Of a DNA stretch of 64,000 nucleotides, positions 17,634 through 24,980 are shown piece after piece. The DNA is taken from NCBI GenBank assembly GCA_903935095.1, contig CAIZQH010000021.1:310001-374000 (forward strand), written 5' to 3'. The notes beneath the pieces are model-generated. The model did no database searches. It had not been told where the DNA came from and worked only from the letters and a program-made list of their open reading frames with translations. The stretch comes from an uncultured Flavobacteriales bacterium. Its GTDB lineage: Bacteria; Bacteroidota; Bacteroidia; Flavobacteriales_D; Crocinitomicaceae. Position 1 is the first letter of the stretch. Every line of letters begins with the position of its first letter. The position numbers and the translations under genes were made by a program.

Positions 17634-17684
17634 AAATGTTTAAAAAGCAACGGTTTTACTTGTGTTTACTAGGATTTAACACCT

Positions 17685-17692
17685 CGAAATTA
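17685..17692 (-). promoter_or_regulatory. candidate -7 box of RRM gene
   Basis: The minus strand reads TAATTTCG, a 7 of 8 match to TAnnTTTG, 51 bases before the RRM ATG. This would give a leader of about 45 bases, longer than for its neighbours. Confidence 0.25.
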
Positions 17693-17958
17693 GGATAAAT
17701 ATTTAAAAATACCTCATAGTTATCCAAAAAAGATGTGAATCTTTTCATTATGGAACAGATTCTTTTGAAATCAATCGAAAAATCCTGGGATTTTTTAGTC
17801 ATTTTTATCGAAAATGATTAAAAATAACTATTTCATGTTCACCCATATTGGTAGCTTAACTATCAGTAAAATAGATAGATAGTATTGAGAGTGTGCCTTG
17901 AAAGGAAAAATTATTTCAATTCAAGCCACAAAAATTTTAAGAATTATCAACGTTTCCC

Positions 17959-17966
17959 TAATTTTG
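17959..17966 (+). promoter_or_regulatory. candidate -7 box of SiaC-like gene
   Basis: The sequence TAATTTTG is an exact TAnnTTTG match, 16 bases before the ATG at 17983. No clear TTG is found at the -33 distance. Confidence 0.45.
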
Positions 17967-17982
17967 ACCCTCTTTACAAGAT

Positions 17983-18372
17983 ATGGATCATTTAGTTATC
18001 GTTCAAACAGAACAAACGCCTCTTATTTCTTTTCTTTCCAATGGATTGATGGAAATAAACGGAAAATCGATGGCCGAAGATTCTCAAGATTTTTGGCATC
18101 CAGTTATTTCTTGGGTGAAAACCTACAACCTGAAACCTTCCACTAAGACCTGTTTGAATCTCTTTATAGAGTCCTTAGATACGAGTTCTTCTGCAGCGCT
18201 TATCGAATTACTTTACCTCTTGAAAGACTTAATAAATGACGGGAATGAGGTGCACGTTCATTGGAACTATGAGGAGAATGACTTGGACATGTTGGCATTA
18301 GGGAAGGACATGGAACAACGGACACAAATCGGATTTGAATTTGATGTTCTTAAACCTTTTCCACTCTCATAA
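17983..18372 (+). CDS. DUF1987 / SiaC-family regulatory phosphoprotein
   Basis: The 129-residue protein matches DUF1987 (SiaC). In Pseudomonas SiaC is a small partner-switch protein phosphorylated by SiaB and dephosphorylated by SiaA, and its unphosphorylated form activates a diguanylate cyclase. Here the typical features are GLMEINGKSMAEDSQDFWHPVISWV at the N-terminus and the phospho-acceptor neighbourhood ESLDTSSSAALIELL (~62-76), followed by EVHVHWNYEENDLDM. No siaA, siaB or cyclase gene is in the window, so its partners are unknown. A small unknown gene and an OmpH-like gene follow in the same direction. Confidence 0.85.
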   Translation: MDHLVIVQTEQTPLISFLSNGLMEINGKSMAEDSQDFWHPVISWVKTYNLKPSTKTCLNLFIESLDTSSSAALIELLYLLKDLINDGNEVHVHWNYEENDLDMLALGKDMEQRTQIGFEFDVLKPFPLS

Positions 18373-18396
18373 TGCTTACAACAGCATGAAAATTGC

Positions 18397-18404
18397 TATT
18401 TTTG
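18397..18404 (+). promoter_or_regulatory. candidate -7 box upstream of the 80-residue protein gene
   Basis: The sequence TATTTTTG is an exact TAnnTTTG match ending 3 bases before ATG 18408, which would make the mRNA essentially leaderless. No -33 TTG is evident. Confidence 0.4.
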
Positions 18405-18407
18405 TAC

Positions 18408-18650
18408 ATGCGTTTAATCAAACAAATTCCACACGAGCGTTTTTTAATTCAACTGCATTCGTATAACGGAAAATTCATTTTATCGATTTCTTTAGATCAA
18501 TATGAACAATCGTTTAAGGTTTCTGAATCGGAGTTTCCACAAATCGATCAACTTGAAACGCTTATTCAAGATTCCTTTTTAACTAAATGTATTCATCGCT
18601 TCGTCGAAATGAGAAACGATTGGATGGAAATAATTCAACAAAAACCTTAA
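18408..18650 (+). CDS. small protein of unknown function (80 aa)
   Basis: The 80-residue protein is soluble and has no recognised domain. It starts MRLIKQIPHERFLIQLHSYN and ends with a helical segment (IHRFVEMRNDWMEIIQQ). An in-frame TTG at 18393 is upstream, but ATG 18408 is the natural start and directly follows a promoter-like box. It lies 35 bases after the SiaC-like gene, and its stop is one base before the OmpH-like lipoprotein gene, so it belongs to that operon. Function cannot be inferred. Confidence 0.65.
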   Translation: MRLIKQIPHERFLIQLHSYNGKFILSISLDQYEQSFKVSESEFPQIDQLETLIQDSFLTKCIHRFVEMRNDWMEIIQQKP

Positions 18651-18651
18651 C

Positions 18652-19251
18652 ATGAAATCATCTTTATTTTTTGCTGCAAGCATCGTTGGAATTGCGTTTT
18701 TTACCTCTTGTGGTGATCAACAAGCCCCAAAAAAAGATACCACTCCAAAAGTAGAAACACGTTCTTTGGGTGGATTAAAGATTGCCTATTATTCCAATGA
18801 TAGCATCAAAGCGAATTTTGCATTTTTTGTAAAAGAAGAAGGAGTCATTAAAAGAAAACAGAAAGCGTTCGAATCGGAAGTGGAACGTCGAACCAAAGCA
18901 TATGAAGCCTTCATTACAAAAAAAGACGCAGAGGCACGTGGAGGACTTTTATCTCAAAATGAGATTGCCCAAGTTCAGCAGCGAGCACAGGAAATGCAAA
19001 ATCAAATTATGCAATACCAACAAAGCGAAGGCGCAAAAATTGAAGAGCAAGCAATGAAGTCCTTAGAAGCAGTCAATAAAAAAATCGAAGCAATGGGTAA
19101 GAGGTATTGTGAAAAACATCACATTGATATCTTATTGATGCATGGAGATGGTGGACAAATAAATTACATTCACCCAAATATGGATGTGACAACAGAATTT
19201 GTCAACTTCTTAAATGAGAACCAAGCACAAATCGAAAAGGAATTAAACTAA
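18652..19251 (+). CDS. OmpH/Skp-like lipoprotein
   Basis: The 199-residue protein has a lipoprotein signal (IAFFTSCGD; Cys about residue 20). A KIAYYSNDSIKANFAFF segment follows, then a long charged coiled-coil (roughly residues 60-150), then a short C-terminal alpha/beta part with IDILLMHGDGGQINYI. This is the OmpH/Skp arrangement, in which the coiled-coil arms form a periplasmic chaperone for outer-membrane proteins. Classic Skp is soluble; a lipid anchor is a variation. The gene abuts the DUF4924 gene, which starts one base after its stop. Confidence 0.85.
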   Translation: MKSSLFFAASIVGIAFFTSCGDQQAPKKDTTPKVETRSLGGLKIAYYSNDSIKANFAFFVKEEGVIKRKQKAFESEVERRTKAYEAFITKKDAEARGGLLSQNEIAQVQQRAQEMQNQIMQYQQSEGAKIEEQAMKSLEAVNKKIEAMGKRYCEKHHIDILLMHGDGGQINYIHPNMDVTTEFVNFLNENQAQIEKELN

Positions 19252-19252
19252 G

Positions 19253-19804
19253 ATGCGTCCAACAGAATCAAAGAAAACAGAAAATGTTGCTGAATACATT
19301 TTGTATTTGTTTCAAATAGAGGATTTAGTTCGCTCCTTAAATTTGGACATGGACTTAATTAAATCTCAGGTGCTTGCGCCTGCTATTCGCGATGAGTTTC
19401 AATTGAATGAACAGATTTCATGGTACCAAAATATGGTGCGTGAAATGCAAATGAAGGGACTAGAAAAAGAGGGTCACATTGATGAAGTTCAAGAAATATT
19501 GGTTGAATTAACCTACTTACACAATAGTTTGTTAACCATTATGAACGATGCTAAATACAAATCCTTATGTGAGAATGCACACGAAGCACTGGAGGAATTC
19601 AAGCAAAAGTCCAACATGGTGCAACGGCAAGATGTTGAATTATTAATGCATGCCATGTTCATGAAATTACAATTAAAAATGCGTCAAAAGGAAATCAGTG
19701 CTGAGACGGAAGCGGCTTTTGACCTCATGCGTATTCAACTTGCCTATTTAGCTCGCGAATACCAACGTATGAAATCAGGAGATTGGGATTACCTAAATAA
19801 TTAA
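19253..19804 (+). CDS. DUF4924 family protein
   Basis: The 183-residue cytosolic protein is nearly all alpha-helical and matches the Bacteroidota family DUF4924, whose function is unknown. Typical segments are NVAEYILYLFQIEDLVRS at residues ~10-28, the central LTYLHNSLLTIM, and the C-terminal IQLAYLAREYQRMKSGDW. Its last four bases (TTAA) are shared with the stop of the convergent HsdR-N protein gene, with no terminator between them. Confidence 0.85.
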   Translation: MRPTESKKTENVAEYILYLFQIEDLVRSLNLDMDLIKSQVLAPAIRDEFQLNEQISWYQNMVREMQMKGLEKEGHIDEVQEILVELTYLHNSLLTIMNDAKYKSLCENAHEALEEFKQKSNMVQRQDVELLMHAMFMKLQLKMRQKEISAETEAAFDLMRIQLAYLAREYQRMKSGDWDYLNN

Positions 19805-20253
19805 GCATTTACGGGAAGTTGCTCTAGCTGGATTAATTGCTGGTTTTCTTTCTCCACTTGGAAATAGGCGTGTGTTAATCCATTGGTCAAAACAATAAAT
19901 TCACCCTGCATCTCTTTGTGATACGTCAATGCTTGGTACAAAGTGTCGCTTGAAATCTTGATTTGCGGTGCTTTACATTCCACCAAAATATAGGGATGAA
20001 AGTCCGCGTCGTAAACAACAATATCCCAGCGCTTGGTTAACCCAGCATATTGAATAGATTTTTCTATGGCAATGCGTGAAATTGGAAAGCAGAGCTTATT
20101 AGAAAGAAATGCAATGAAATGTTGCCGCACCCATTCTTCTGGTGTTAAGCGAATTTTTTTTCGTCGAATCAAACAGTGAACGAAAACCTCACCATCTTTT
20201 CGACTTAACTGCAAATTTGTTTGGGGTAAATTGAGCGGGATAATAGGATTCAT
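19801..20253 (-). CDS. stand-alone HsdR N-terminal (PD-(D/E)XK-like) domain protein
   Basis: The 150-residue protein matches the HSDR_N_2 domain, the nuclease domain at the N-terminus of type I restriction subunits. The candidate active site is E64, D77 (RWDIVVYD) and E92-x-K94 (LVECKAP). There is no helicase domain and no hsdM or hsdS nearby, so this is not a restriction system. Free-standing copies of this domain are common in Bacteroidota and their role is unknown. It is the last gene of a long minus-strand run, overlapping the alanine dehydrogenase stop by one base. Confidence 0.82.
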   Translation of the reverse strand: MNPIIPLNLPQTNLQLSRKDGEVFVHCLIRRKKIRLTPEEWVRQHFIAFLSNKLCFPISRIAIEKSIQYAGLTKRWDIVVYDADFHPYILVECKAPQIKISSDTLYQALTYHKEMQGEFIVLTNGLTHAYFQVEKENQQLIQLEQLPVNA

Positions 20254-21473
20254 TACATGCCTGGTAGTAGCAAGTGAATGTCCTTGTATTTTAAATCAAA
20301 TACTTTTCCAAGCACTTCATTCGTTAAAATTCCCTTGTACATATAGACGCCATTACGAAAACCACTATGTGTTCGAATTAAATCATTCACACCTCCTTTT
20401 TCCCCCATTTCGAGGATCATCGGTGAAAACGTATTCGATAAGGCAAAAGAAGCGGTTCGAGAAACACGGGAAGCAATGTTTGGTACACAATAGTGCACAA
20501 CACCATGTTTGATGAACGTAGGGTCAATGTGATTCGTTACGCGGGATGTTTCAAAACATCCTCCTTGATCAATACTCACGTCTACTAATACTGAACCAGA
20601 CTTCATGCTTTCGATCATTTCTTCACTTACCACACATGGTGTTCTTCCAATAGGTGAACGTAGGGCTCCAATTACTACATCTGCTCGACGAACTGCTTTC
20701 GCCAGTACTTTCGGTTGAATAATCGAAGTATACACACGTAAACTTAAGTCGTTTTGCAATCGGCGAAGGCGCGTTAATGAATTATCAAACACTTTGACAG
20801 ATGCGCCAAGTCCAAGAGCTGCGCGCGTAGCAAATTCACCTACAGTTCCCGCTCCAATCACTACAACTTCAGTTGGTTGAACTCCGGCAATGCCGCCGAG
20901 CATCATTCCTTTTCCTTGGGAGAAAGAGGAAAGTAATTCCCCAGCAACTAAAATGGATGTTGTTCCAGCGATCTCTCCCATGGTACGAACTATGGAAAAC
21001 ACACCTTCTTCATCTTGAATATAGTCCCAAGCAATCGCAGTGACTTTTTTTGCTGTCAATTTTTGAAGGATTTCCTTGGGTTGTGTCGAAATCTGCAAGG
21101 CCGAGATGAAGGTTTGATTCCCGATCATTAATTCTACTTCTTCTTCAGATGGCGGTGCGACTTTTAAAATGATATCGCAGCTATAAATGGCTTTTCGGTC
21201 GTATACGATTTGTGCACCGGCTTCACTGTATTCATTATCGGTGAAGTTTGAGCCTTCTCCCGCTTTCGTTTCCATTAAAACTTGATGTCCATTCGAAACA
21301 AGCAATGTCACTGCCTCAGGTACCAATGCGACACGTCGTTCTTGAAAAGAGGTTTCCTTAGGAATGCCAATAAATAAATTCCCTTTTTTCTTGCGTACTT
21401 CGAGCATTTCTTCTTTGGGAAGTAGGCTGCCTTTTTGGATCAGTGATTTTAATAATACAGGATCAGTTATCAT
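20253..21473 (-). CDS. alanine dehydrogenase
   Basis: The 406-residue protein belongs to the AlaDh/PNT family: an N-terminal domain with IGIPKETSFQERRVALVPEAV (residues ~35-55) and an NAD-binding Rossmann core with VVVIGAGTVGEFATRAALGLGASV (~205-228). The conserved Asp of SIDQGG and the NIASRVSRTASFALSN segment follow. It should interconvert L-alanine and pyruvate with NAD. It carries an N-terminal extension of about 30 residues relative to the classic enzyme, as in other Bacteroidota. Its start overlaps the end of tsaE by 11 bases. Confidence 0.9.
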   Translation of the reverse strand: MITDPVLLKSLIQKGSLLPKEEMLEVRKKKGNLFIGIPKETSFQERRVALVPEAVTLLVSNGHQVLMETKAGEGSNFTDNEYSEAGAQIVYDRKAIYSCDIILKVAPPSEEEVELMIGNQTFISALQISTQPKEILQKLTAKKVTAIAWDYIQDEEGVFSIVRTMGEIAGTTSILVAGELLSSFSQGKGMMLGGIAGVQPTEVVVIGAGTVGEFATRAALGLGASVKVFDNSLTRLRRLQNDLSLRVYTSIIQPKVLAKAVRRADVVIGALRSPIGRTPCVVSEEMIESMKSGSVLVDVSIDQGGCFETSRVTNHIDPTFIKHGVVHYCVPNIASRVSRTASFALSNTFSPMILEMGEKGGVNDLIRTHSGFRNGVYMYKGILTNEVLGKVFDLKYKDIHLLLPGM

Positions 21474-21906
21474 AATTCAGGACGATTTCTCTTAGTTCAC
21501 CTTCAGGTTCACAACGAATATACAGCCAATTCGCGTGTTCAGGAAGTATTTTTTCAATTTTATCTGGCCATTCAACAAAGAAGTAGGCATTTTCTTCAAA
21601 TAATTCATCTAAACCGAGTTGATCAAGATCGCGCTCATTTTCAATACGATAGCAGTCCAGATGGTAAATTTTTATCTCCATGCTGTTTATATAGGCATGT
21701 ACGATCGCGTAGGTAGGGGATCCATCTGGCTGTTTTATGCCTAAAGCGCGAAGCAGGTGTTGAACAAACGTTGTTTTCCCTGCACCCATTTCGCCTTGAA
21801 TGGCAATAAAACTTGGTGTTGAAATGAGACCAATCAGTTCATCTGCGACGCTATTTAGCGATTCCAGCGATTGGTTTTCCCAACGTTTAGTTTGGCCTTT
21901 TTGCAT
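21463..21906 (-). CDS. tsaE: tRNA threonylcarbamoyladenosine biosynthesis ATPase TsaE
   Basis: The 147-residue P-loop ATPase supports t6A37 formation on ANN-decoding tRNAs together with TsaB and TsaD. The Walker A is GEMGAGKTTFV (~42), followed by SPTYAIVHAY and the acidic HLDCYRI and FVEWPDKI motifs typical of TsaE. Start choice is uncertain: ATG 21906 overlaps lpxH by 20 bases, and ATG 21927 would add seven residues. It lies between lpxH and alanine dehydrogenase with overlaps at both ends. tsaB and tsaD are not in the window. Confidence 0.93.
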   Translation of the reverse strand: MQKGQTKRWENQSLESLNSVADELIGLISTPSFIAIQGEMGAGKTTFVQHLLRALGIKQPDGSPTYAIVHAYINSMEIKIYHLDCYRIENERDLDQLGLDELFEENAYFFVEWPDKIEKILPEHANWLYIRCEPEGELREIVLNYDN

Positions 21907-22675
21907 CGAAGGATTCAATTTTTCCATTTTTCCAAGTGCATAGTTCAAGTTGACTACCATCAAAGCGAGCAAAAGTTTGTGCGTAAAGCCATTCACCTGT
22001 ATTCATGTATACAGCACCTTCCAAGGTTAATTCTAAGGGCAAGTGCCTATGGCCGAAAATATAAAAGTCTTGTGGATTGGATTTTTGATGGGCAAGCGCA
22101 AAATGATACAGCCATTCGTTCTCTTTGCCGGAATAAATCATGTCTTTGGACATCCCACTTTTTCTACTGCTCGTTGAAAAATAATTCGCCAAGGAAAGTC
22201 CGAAATTAGGATGAATTCGTGCAAAAGCCCATTGACATAAAGGATTTCGGAATACCCGTTTAATGAATTTATAACGGTAGTCACCTGGACCTAATCCATC
22301 TCCATGTGCCACAAAAAATCGTTTACCATTCTTTTCAAAGCAAAATTCATCTGAATGTAAAAGGACACCTAGTTCTTCTTGAAAGTAATGAAACATCCAC
22401 ATATCGTGGTTTCCTTTGAAGAAGTGAACGGAAATTCCCTGATCAACAAGGGAGGCGATTTTTGCTTGAAGTCGAACGAATCCTTTTGGGATAACTGTTT
22501 TGTATTCAAACCAAAAATCAAAGATGTCACCAATGAAATATACTTCTTCCGCGTCTTTTTGAATATAGTCTAGCCATTGTACGATGTCTTTTTCTCGTTG
22601 ACGACTTGTTGCTAAATCCGGAGTTCCCAGATGAAAATCTGAGGCAAAATAGGTGTATTTAGCCGTTTTAGTCAT
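21887..22675 (-). CDS. lpxH: UDP-2,3-diacylglucosamine diphosphatase
   Basis: The 262-residue calcineurin-like phosphoesterase cleaves UDP-2,3-diacylglucosamine to lipid X, the fourth step of lipid A synthesis at the inner-membrane face. The metal-binding motifs are SDFHLG (~12), GDIFDFW (~49), GNHDMW (~90), AHGDGLGPGD (~123) and a C-terminal FGHRHLP. The neighbour lpxK in the same run acts two steps later. It overlaps tsaE downstream by 20-41 bases, depending on which tsaE start is used, and shares one base with the upstream TlpA-like gene. Confidence 0.93.
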   Translation of the reverse strand: MTKTAKYTYFASDFHLGTPDLATSRQREKDIVQWLDYIQKDAEEVYFIGDIFDFWFEYKTVIPKGFVRLQAKIASLVDQGISVHFFKGNHDMWMFHYFQEELGVLLHSDEFCFEKNGKRFFVAHGDGLGPGDYRYKFIKRVFRNPLCQWAFARIHPNFGLSLANYFSTSSRKSGMSKDMIYSGKENEWLYHFALAHQKSNPQDFYIFGHRHLPLELTLEGAVYMNTGEWLYAQTFARFDGSQLELCTWKNGKIESFDAKRPN

Positions 22676-23787
22676 TAATGTCCAAAGATGCGTTTTAATT
22701 CCTCTTCCAACGCTGGACCTCGTAGATTTGTTTTAATCACATGTCCTTCACGGTCAAGGAGTACGGTAAATGGAACGCTTGAAACTTGATAGAGTTTAGC
22801 AACCTTACTGTTCCAGCCACCTAAATCACTCACGTGATGTGGCCAAGTTAAATGGTCTTGTTCAATGGCATTTATCCATTTCTGAGCATCTGTATCCAAA
22901 GAAACACTGACGATGGTAAATCCATCATTTTTATATTTTTCATACGTTTGAACCACATTCGGATTTTCCCTTCGGCAAGGTCCGCACCAAGAAGCCCAGA
23001 AATCTATCAGGACAATCTGGCCATGTAAATCAGAGCGTTTTAACGATTTTTTTCTGTCCGTTTTCAACTCCGAAAAATCAGGGGCAATTTTACCAGGTGC
23101 TAAAAAATTAGCATCGTCGATTTTCTTTTTTATTTGTTCGAAGTTTGAATAAAAAGTTTGAACCGTAGGGCTTTCTTGAAACACGGAGTACAATTGAGAT
23201 AAAATATTCTCGTAGGTTTTCATGTCCTGTTCTGCGTTCATGTTTGCCAAAGCAAGAATTAATACTGGAGAATTTGCATTCGCGCCAATAAATCCTTGAA
23301 GTTCACTGTTAAATTTTTGGAATTCTTGTGTCATGTAGTCGTTCACAATTTTCTCCCTTGATGGATCTGCTTTGATAGCCGTTAATGCTGAATCACTTTT
23401 TACATTCCATTTTTCTGAAGTATGGGAGAAGTCGTTCATTGCCTTAGATTCATCGGAACCTACGAAATTGCAAAAATCCTTTAGTTTCGTGCCGTCTCCA
23501 TACACCTTTATATCACTGTTGCTTTTTAAAATAAGGTGGATATTCTCCGAACCAACACGTAGGTAATAGTAATCCGGATTGGGCAATTCTAGTTTCAGTA
23601 GAAAGTTTCCTTTTTTGTCAATAGCGGAAGAGCCATAGTTCTTGAAATAGGATCCAAAATTCTGAGAAATGTAAACAGAATCTACCTTGGCATTGAAAAT
23701 CATGCCTGAAACTGTTACTTTAATGGAGTTTTGAGCGAAAAATCCAAACGAAATTAGGGTTGAGGTAATTAGTCCTAGGTATTTCAT
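22675..23787 (-). CDS. TlpA-like thioredoxin-fold protein with DUF4369 N-terminus (copy 1)
   Basis: The 370-residue exported protein has a signal peptide (residues 1-18, GFFAQ). An N-terminal DUF4369-like beta domain (~20-110) and a helical linker follow, then a TlpA/ResA thioredoxin domain (~235-368) with active site WASWCGPCRRENPNV and the cis-Pro turn SSVPFTVLLD. It probably reduces disulfides in the periplasm. Copy 2, directly upstream, has the same order but is held by a membrane anchor. The stop shares one base with the lpxH start; the start overlaps copy 2 by four bases. Confidence 0.9.
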   Translation of the reverse strand: MKYLGLITSTLISFGFFAQNSIKVTVSGMIFNAKVDSVYISQNFGSYFKNYGSSAIDKKGNFLLKLELPNPDYYYLRVGSENIHLILKSNSDIKVYGDGTKLKDFCNFVGSDESKAMNDFSHTSEKWNVKSDSALTAIKADPSREKIVNDYMTQEFQKFNSELQGFIGANANSPVLILALANMNAEQDMKTYENILSQLYSVFQESPTVQTFYSNFEQIKKKIDDANFLAPGKIAPDFSELKTDRKKSLKRSDLHGQIVLIDFWASWCGPCRRENPNVVQTYEKYKNDGFTIVSVSLDTDAQKWINAIEQDHLTWPHHVSDLGGWNSKVAKLYQVSSVPFTVLLDREGHVIKTNLRGPALEEELKRIFGH

Positions 23788-24980
23788 CTTAATAATTTAG
23801 TTAATGCTTCTTCTAGTTTTTCTCCCCGCAAGTTCTTCCCAATGATTTTACCCTCTTGGTTGACTAACACGGTAAAAGGAATGGCTTCAATTCCGAAAGT
23901 TGCAACAACGGAAGACTTCCATCCTTTCAAATCACTGACGTGGGTATTCCATTCCAACTGGTCTTTGGCAATAGCTTCCCGCCATTTTATAGGCTCTTCA
24001 TCCAAAGAGACAGAGAATACGGTGAATCCTTTGTTTTTGAATTTTCGGTACATCTTCACCACGTTTGGATTCTCTGCCCTACATGGTCCACACCAGGAAG
24101 CCCAGAAATCAATTAATACGACTTTGCCTTTTAAATCGGAAAGTTTCATCTGTTGACCTGCTGCATTTGGCAACGCAATTTCTGGCGCCGAAACAGTACC
24201 ATTTACAGATGAAGCGAATTCAAAATAGGCATTTTCAATTTGGGAATATTGATTTCTAAACGTTTCCGCAGCTGGCTGACCGGCATATTTTTCCTCAAAA
24301 GCCTCTGTTACTTTTCGAAGAGCGTTCAAATTACTTGGGTCCCAGTCGTCAAAGCTGACACTTGGCAACAAATCCATTGATAGAATGATGTTGTACGCGT
24401 TACTCGGGTCACGCAACATACATGATCTAGAAAAAGATTCCATATTACTTTTTGCCTGTAGAAATAAAGCGGAAACTTCTTCTTTGCTTCGGTTTTCGTT
24501 ATTCAACTGTAATTGAGCTTGAACTTCTTGAAAGTGATTGAATTCACTTAAATAGCGGTTCATCGTTCGACTCCAACTTGTTCCAGATGCATGGGGCTTA
24601 GAAACAAAATCCTCAAGGGATGTGCGTATTTTTAAGTGGTCTCCCGGAATTAAGGTGATGGGAATCAAACGGTTTTCTTCATCACTCAATCTGAGGAAAT
24701 AATAACCTAAACCTGGAATATTACCGGTAATATCAAAACTTCCATCATCGTTAATTTGTCCTTCCGCAACAGGAATGGTTCCCTTATCGCTCGGTGCTTC
24801 CACAAAAAGGGTCATTCCAGAAACCCCTGAAATGTTTCCAGTGATCTCAAAATTATTTTCGAGTCCACCAGATGCAGCGATGTCTTGTTGATGTTTATTG
24901 TACCAAACAATCCCCCCAACAAGGGAAATAATCACGGCAATGATGATAGCGGATTTATATTTCTTCATCCAATCTTTCAT
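23784..24980 (-). CDS. membrane-anchored TlpA-like thioredoxin with DUF4369 N-terminus (copy 2)
   Basis: The 398-residue protein has an uncleaved-looking N-terminal anchor (KSAIIIAVIISLVGGIVWY, residues 10-28). A DUF4369-like domain (~45-130), a helical linker and a thioredoxin domain (~265-398) follow, with WASWCGPCRAENPNV and EAIPFTVLVN. It is clearly a paralogue of the downstream gene; the CXXC neighbourhoods are nearly identical. Both are likely periplasmic thiol-disulfide reductases. It starts inside the last four bases of gatB (ATGA). Confidence 0.9.
   Translation of the reverse strand: MKDWMKKYKSAIIIAVIISLVGGIVWYNKHQQDIAASGGLENNFEITGNISGVSGMTLFVEAPSDKGTIPVAEGQINDDGSFDITGNIPGLGYYFLRLSDEENRLIPITLIPGDHLKIRTSLEDFVSKPHASGTSWSRTMNRYLSEFNHFQEVQAQLQLNNENRSKEEVSALFLQAKSNMESFSRSCMLRDPSNAYNIILSMDLLPSVSFDDWDPSNLNALRKVTEAFEEKYAGQPAAETFRNQYSQIENAYFEFASSVNGTVSAPEIALPNAAGQQMKLSDLKGKVVLIDFWASWCGPCRAENPNVVKMYRKFKNKGFTVFSVSLDEEPIKWREAIAKDQLEWNTHVSDLKGWKSSVVATFGIEAIPFTVLVNQEGKIIGKNLRGEKLEEALTKLLR

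Larger units (their letters stand above)
17634..17982. other. 349-base divergent intergenic region
   Basis: This is the longest stretch without a gene in the window. It is strongly AT-rich and separates the RRM gene (minus) from the SiaC-like gene (plus). Candidate promoter boxes lie on both sides (17685-17692 minus; 17959-17966 plus). A short open frame beginning near 17898 runs into the SiaC-like gene in another frame and shows no protein-like features. I found no tRNA, convincing riboswitch fold or long repeat; a long 5' leader or small RNA cannot be excluded. Confidence 0.5.

Noticed and set aside
17898-18146. 82-residue open frame overlapping the SiaC-like gene
   Set aside because: It lies mostly in another frame over a well-supported gene, and its composition does not look like protein.
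19801-20253. Possible type I restriction system
   Set aside because: Only a 150-residue HsdR-N domain is present; there is no helicase, hsdM or hsdS, and the context is housekeeping.
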